Source: Methylobacteriaceae bacterium (lineage in GTDB: Bacteria; Pseudomonadota; Alphaproteobacteria; Rhizobiales; Beijerinckiaceae). Taken from it: a stretch of 8,375 nt of DNA. A program made the translations under genes and the position numbers. Shown one piece after another: positions 4,934 through 8,375 of the stretch. The notes beneath the pieces were generated by a model. It saw only the letters and a program-made list of their open reading frames with translations. It was not told the DNA's origin and made no database searches. The stretch spans positions 1-8,375 of the forward strand of contig JAISTL010000224.1 of NCBI GenBank assembly GCA_031272615.1. The letters are read 5' to 3'. The first letter of the stretch is position 1; each line of letters begins with the position of its first letter.

Positions 4934-5704
4934 ATGCGTAGACACATGTTGCCCTTCGTTCTGCCGGTGGTGCTGGTGGCGGCATGGGCGTTGGCGTCGG
5001 CGGCGGGAAAGCTTAATCCGTACCTGATGCCGCCGCCCTGGGAGGTGTGGGACGCCGGGGTTGACTTGGCGCGGCGCGGCTTGCTCACCAAACACATCCA
5101 GGCAAGTCTGATACGGGTGTTCGTCGGCTTTTCGGTTACGGCGGTCTGCGCCTGTGTTCTGGCGCTCATCGTGCACCTGTCGCCGCTGCTGCACGATACG
5201 CTCCGCCATGTGCTGACGGTGTTGCGGGTGGTGCCGCCGCTGGCGGCGATTCCGTTGCTGATTTTGTGGTTCGGCATCGATGAGGCCTCCAAGCTGGCGG
5301 TCATCATGCTGGCGAGTTTTTTCCCGGTGTATATGAATGTTCTCACAGCGCTGCGTCAGACCGACCGGCGCTTCGTCGAGATGGGGCAGACCCTGGGGCT
5401 GACGACGGGGGAGAAAATCGCCCATATCTTTGTGCCGGGCGCCTTGCCGGGCGTCATCACCGGCCTGCGCCTCGGGTTCGGCTACAGCTGGCGGGCGTTG
5501 ATCGGCGCCGAGCTCATTGCCGCGTCGGCGGGGCTGGGCTACATGATTACCGAGGCCGGGGAGATGGCGCGTACCGACCGGGTGCTGGTGGGAATTCTGA
5601 TTATCGCCGTGTTGGGCGCCGCCTTCGACGCCCTGTTCACGGCCCTGGCGCGGCGCTGGACGGCCTGGCAGGCGTTGACCGTCGACGATCACGGGCGGGT
5701 GTGA
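4934..5704 (+). CDS. ABC transporter permease, Tau/Ssu/nitrate type
   Basis: The 256-residue inner-membrane protein has the single-permease form of the nitrate/sulfonate/taurine importer family, usually 250-270 residues and probably a homodimer in the complex. Visible marks are the N-terminal helix (6-24), PPPWEVWD (33-40), a core helix region around 62-82, and PPLAAIPLLILWFGIDEASK (101-120), a typical SsuC/TauC segment. The EAA coupling loop lies at about 148-172 (VEMGQTLGL, then VPGALP), where the ATPase docks. Later helices lie near 176-195 and 217-238. ATG 4934 gives the longest form; ATG 4946 is an alternative, and no strong Shine-Dalgarno sequence decides between them. The stop codon is separated from the ATPase ATG by a single base. 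The substrate cannot be read from the permease. Confidence 0.9.
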   Translation: MRRHMLPFVLPVVLVAAWALASAAGKLNPYLMPPPWEVWDAGVDLARRGLLTKHIQASLIRVFVGFSVTAVCACVLALIVHLSPLLHDTLRHVLTVLRVVPPLAAIPLLILWFGIDEASKLAVIMLASFFPVYMNVLTALRQTDRRFVEMGQTLGLTTGEKIAHIFVPGALPGVITGLRLGFGYSWRALIGAELIAASAGLGYMITEAGEMARTDRVLVGILIIAVLGAAFDALFTALARRWTAWQALTVDDHGRV

Positions 5705-5705
5705 C

Positions 5706-6491
5706 ATGCTGCGGATCGTCCTGGAAAACCTGAAAAAAACCTATGTCACCGGCGGCGAGACCATCCGCGCCCTCAACGACGTGTCGCTGAACGTGCGGCC
5801 CGGCGAGTTGCTGGCGATTGTCGGGTACAGCGGTTGCGGCAAGACGACACTGCTGCGCCATGTCGCCGGGCTGGACCGCCCGGATTCCGGCGCGTTGCGG
5901 TTTTTCGACGGCGAGACGCCCCTGAATGGCCCCGGGCGTATCGGCTATGTGTTCCAGGAGCCGCGGCTGCTGCCGTGGAAAACCGTGTATCGCAATCTCG
6001 AGCTGGCGTTGCGGCATGTCGATGTCAGCGCCGCGCCGGACCGCATCATTCATTCGGTGCTGGCGCTGGTCGGCCTGGCGGCCTTCGCCGACGCCTATCC
6101 AGCCGAGCTCTCCGGCGGCATGGCCCAGCGCGCGTCGCTGGCGCGGGCGCTGTGCCGGGACCCGGACCTGCTGCTGATGGATGAGCCGCTCGGCGCGCTG
6201 GACGCGCTGACCCGCACCCATCTGCAAATGGAAATCGCCGCCATCCGCCAGGTGCGGCCGGTGACGACCCTGTTTGTCACCCATGACGTCTCCGAGGCCG
6301 TGTATCTGGCCGACCGCGTCGTGGTGATGGACCGCGGCGGTATCGTCCATGTCGAGGACGTGACGCTGCCCTACCCGAGAGACCCGGCGGGAGTCGAACT
6401 CGCCGAGGTCAAGGCCCGTGTTCTCGATACCATCATGCGGGAATGTCCGTTGACGTTGGCGTCGATCCGGCTTTTCGCAAACCCTTCATAA
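5706..6491 (+). CDS. ABC transporter ATP-binding protein, Tau/Ssu/nitrate type
   Basis: The 261-residue cytoplasmic ATPase has every ABC motif intact: Walker A GYSGCGKTT (40-48), Q-loop Gln84 in VFQEPRLLPW, signature LSGGMAQR (135-142), Walker B LLLMDE (155-160), D-loop GALD (163-166) and switch His193 in VTHD. The phrase RLLPW after the Q-loop and the length are typical of SsuB/TauB/NrtD-type subunits. It starts one base after the permease stop, which implies translational coupling. It powers import of the ligand delivered by the binding protein encoded next. No extra regulatory domain is present. Confidence 0.94.
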   Translation: MLRIVLENLKKTYVTGGETIRALNDVSLNVRPGELLAIVGYSGCGKTTLLRHVAGLDRPDSGALRFFDGETPLNGPGRIGYVFQEPRLLPWKTVYRNLELALRHVDVSAAPDRIIHSVLALVGLAAFADAYPAELSGGMAQRASLARALCRDPDLLLMDEPLGALDALTRTHLQMEIAAIRQVRPVTTLFVTHDVSEAVYLADRVVVMDRGGIVHVEDVTLPYPRDPAGVELAEVKARVLDTIMRECPLTLASIRLFANPS

Positions 6492-6515
6492 CTCACGCCC
6501 ATCAAGGAGAAACCG

Positions 6516-7478
6516 ATGAAGTTACTGCCCCTCGTCCGTACCCTCGCCGCCGTTGGCGCGGCCGTTGTGCTCGCGGGTTCCACCGCGCTCGTGCAGGCGG
6601 AAAATCCTAAGGAGATTAACATTTCCTACGTGAAGTCGCCCTTCAATCTGCAGGTGATGGTCATACGCGCCAAAGGCCTGCTGGACAAGGAATTCGAGAA
6701 AGACGGCATCGCCGTCACCTGGCGGGATATCACCTCCGGCGCGCAGCAGGCCCAGGCCATGGCCGCCGGGGCGCTGGACGTCGCCTCGGTGATGAACACC
6801 GCCTCGGTGCTGATGGCCAACGCCGGCGGCAATCCGGTGCTGGTGGCCTCCGGCGTCTCGCGTCCGACCAAAAGCTTCGCCGTTGTCGGCAAGCCGGGCG
6901 GGCCGCAAACCGTCAAGGAACTCAAGGGCAAAACCATCGCCGGGCCCAAGGGAACGGTGCTGCACCAGACTCTGGTGGCGGCGTTGAAATCCGAAGGGAT
7001 GACGATCAATGACGTGGAATTCGTCAACATGGACCTCGGCAAGGCCCACGCGGCTCTGCTGGCCGGGCAGGTCGACGCGGCGCTGCAGGCGGCCAGCATG
7101 ATCATCAAAGCCGAAAAGGCCGGCGCCAGGGTTATCGCCACCGCCGACGGGCTGGTGACGCCGCTGTTGGTGCTGACCTCCAGTGAAGGCTTCGCCAAAA
7201 ACCATCCGGAGCTGTTGGAGCGTGTGGTCAAGGTGGAGCGCGAGGCGACGGACTGGATCGCCGCCAACCGTGAGGAGGCGCTGAAAATCGGCGCCGAGGA
7301 GCACGGGATTTCCATCGAGGAGGCGACTCAGCTGGCCGACTGGTCCAACTATTTCTCGAAAATCGAGGCCTCGGATATCGCTGCCATGAAGGAGGACGTA
7401 CAGTTCCTTTCGGAAAACGACATGCTGAAGCAAATCGTCGACCCGGCGGCCATCGTGCTGCCGTTGGCCCAGAAATAG
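6516..7478 (+). CDS. Periplasmic substrate-binding protein, NMT1/SsuA/TauA-like
   Basis: The 320-residue protein has a Sec signal peptide (basic start, hydrophobic core at about 10-24, probable cleavage after VQA at residue 28, with no lipobox cysteine), so it should be a free periplasmic protein. The mature part has the two-lobe pattern of the SsuA/TauA/NMT1 family: INISYVKSPFNLQVMVIRAK near the start, ITSGAQQAQAMAAGALDVA (residues about 72-90) which normally forms the ligand-site loop, and VKELKGKTIAGPKGT (about 131-145). It lies 24 bases after the ATPase gene, with AAGGAG at 6504-6509 ideally placed. Binding specificity (sulfonate, nitrate, thiamine precursor, other) is not predictable from sequence here. 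The SPFNLQ loop is unlike the classic sulfonate binders I remember. Confidence 0.9.
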   Translation: MKLLPLVRTLAAVGAAVVLAGSTALVQAENPKEINISYVKSPFNLQVMVIRAKGLLDKEFEKDGIAVTWRDITSGAQQAQAMAAGALDVASVMNTASVLMANAGGNPVLVASGVSRPTKSFAVVGKPGGPQTVKELKGKTIAGPKGTVLHQTLVAALKSEGMTINDVEFVNMDLGKAHAALLAGQVDAALQAASMIIKAEKAGARVIATADGLVTPLLVLTSSEGFAKNHPELLERVVKVEREATDWIAANREEALKIGAEEHGISIEEATQLADWSNYFSKIEASDIAAMKEDVQFLSENDMLKQIVDPAAIVLPLAQK

Positions 7479-7489
7479 GACGCCGCCTC

Positions 7490-8020
7490 ATGGTTCCCCT
7501 GCAGTTTCTGCTGGTCGAGGATCAGGACGGGGTTGTCGCCATCGGGCGCGACGACCTCGTCCGCTATGCCGGTCCGTCCCAGATTGTCGCCTCGGCGCTG
7601 TGCCTGCGCCTGTTTGCGCGGGCGTTTGCCGATCTCAGCCCTGAGCGTCCGCCGCGGCGCGACGATATTCATGTTCTCACCGCGTTTCCGGGCGACGGTA
7701 TTCTCGATTGCGTCGAAATGATCACCCGGGCGCGCACCCGCGGCCGCCTGACCATCGATACGGAAGCCGGACCGGCCGATGCGCCGCCCTCCGTCGTCGG
7801 CCGGTTCTATTTTGAAATCCGCATCGGCAATAAGGGGCGCGGTTATACGCTGAAGCCGGGCTACTTCACGGCGGACTTCGTCGACATGGTGCGCCGCTTC
7901 CAGAACGGCGCCGCGAACCCGGCGGACCGCGACGCCTACCAGATCGCCAAGCACGCCCTGATCGGCAGACTTCTCGGCGCCCCGGAGGCGGAGATGTTCA
8001 CGGCGCGGGACGTGGAATGA
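7490..8020 (+). CDS. FmdE-like domain protein, function unknown
   Basis: The 176-residue soluble protein follows the binding-protein gene by 11 bases, with a weak TAGGA (7476-7480) overlapping the previous stop, so it belongs to the transporter operon. Its pattern weakly recalls the FmdE (formylmethanofuran dehydrogenase subunit E) domain: a helix after YAGPSQ (26-31), then GDGILDCVEMITRARTRGRL (68-87), in which a Cys, a following helix and a Thr-x-Gly-Arg-Leu strand resemble the FmdE Cys-aaD-xxQ-xxTG region. An Asp/Glu-rich turn and RFYFEIRIG (105-113) follow. The usual FmdE His-Gly-His metal motif near the N-terminus is replaced, so a methanogen-type function is unlikely. It has no signal peptide or membrane helix. 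It may be an enzyme or binding protein for the imported compound. Confidence 0.72.
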   Translation: MVPLQFLLVEDQDGVVAIGRDDLVRYAGPSQIVASALCLRLFARAFADLSPERPPRRDDIHVLTAFPGDGILDCVEMITRARTRGRLTIDTEAGPADAPPSVVGRFYFEIRIGNKGRGYTLKPGYFTADFVDMVRRFQNGAANPADRDAYQIAKHALIGRLLGAPEAEMFTARDVE

Positions 8021-8050
8021 CGGTTTGCCGGTGTGATGAGGGGGGCGGAA

Positions 8051-8375
8051 TCAGCCGGCCCAGCTCTCGATCATGGCGAGCCACGCGTCGAAACCGGGAC
8101 ATTTGGTCCTGATCTCACCCAGTCCGATACGCTCGGCGATCATCGGTCCATGAATGGTTTTGCGGTACTGGCTGTGTTCAAGCAGGCGTCTGGAGGGGGC
8201 GGTTTCGGGAGAATCGTCGATAGCCTCGGGATTGCCGTTGGCGTTGGTCAAAACCTCGGTCGCCCAGTTCGCGAGGGTTTTGTCCTGAAGGCAGGACGCC
8301 AGCGCTTCCGGTGAAGAAAACAAAAGCCCCTCGAATTCGTGCATCTGGATGTATGGAAACACCCTGTTCCGGACC
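8051..8375 (-). CDS. DUF4276 family protein, C-terminal part (runs off the right edge)
   Basis: The minus-strand frame stays open to the window edge, so only the last 107 residues are present. They carry the DUF4276 hallmarks: NRVFPYIQMHEFEGLLFS close to the visible start, NPEAIDD, a SRRLL segment (families usually have PSKR), YRKTIHGPMIAERIGL and a final CPGFDAWL. A GTG at 8362 is in frame but lies inside the conserved domain and is not the real start. DUF4276 proteins have a predicted TOPRIM-like fold and often sit beside an AAA ATPase gene in OLD-like or defence-associated pairs. The expected partner would lie to the right, outside the window. The gene converges on the FmdE-like gene with a 30-base gap and no visible bidirectional terminator. 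Confidence 0.85.
   Translation of the reverse strand, partial: VRNRVFPYIQMHEFEGLLFSSPEALASCLQDKTLANWATEVLTNANGNPEAIDDSPETAPSRRLLEHSQYRKTIHGPMIAERIGLGEIRTKCPGFDAWLAMIESWAG

Noticed and set aside
6522..7433. A 303-codon minus-strand open frame inside the binding-protein gene
   Set aside because: It mirrors the codon pattern of the clear substrate-binding protein and encodes no recognisable domain.
4934..7478. Naming the importer as a taurine, sulfonate or nitrate transporter
   Set aside because: Family membership is clear but ligand specificity is not readable; no taurine dioxygenase, sulfonate monooxygenase or nitrate reductase gene is in the window.

Overview
The window is GC-rich chromosomal DNA from a Gram-negative bacterium, most likely an alphaproteobacterium. 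An IalB-family exported protein, a LysM/BON protein and DddQ-type cupins together favour that class; the order or genus cannot be fixed from sequence alone. All recognisable genes lie on the + strand except a partial one at the right edge.

Left part (1-2100): three separate transcription units. They are an exported IalB-like protein with a strong intrinsic terminator, a small three-helix membrane protein behind a good sigma70-like promoter, and a BON-LysM protein of the E. coli Kbp/YgaU type.

Middle (2100-3353): an accessory-looking, repeat-rich stretch. It holds a nested inverted repeat, a short tandem repeat, a membrane-protein gene broken by an apparent -1 frameshift near a T7 run, and then about 650 bases without a convincing gene. 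Those 650 bases contain several hairpins: a three-way-junction-like fold with outer arms of about 26 bp, a minus-strand terminator, and a 14-bp perfect palindrome sitting in the spacer of a possible minus-strand promoter.

Right part (3354-8020): two tandem cupin genes, roughly half identical by eye, resemble DMSP lyases of the DddQ type. The first carries every metal-site and tyrosine position at DddQ spacing; the second has Phe where DddQ has Tyr131. Next comes a Tau/Ssu/nitrate-type ABC importer (permease, ATPase, periplasmic binding protein) with its own promoter, followed 11 bases later by a protein that weakly resembles FmdE. A plausible but unproven reading is uptake and breakdown of an organosulfur or related small compound. 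The transporter substrate cannot be read from the sequence, and the cupins and the transporter appear to have separate promoters.

Right edge: the C-terminal part of a minus-strand DUF4276 (TOPRIM-like) protein, a family often found beside AAA ATPases in defence contexts, runs out of the window.
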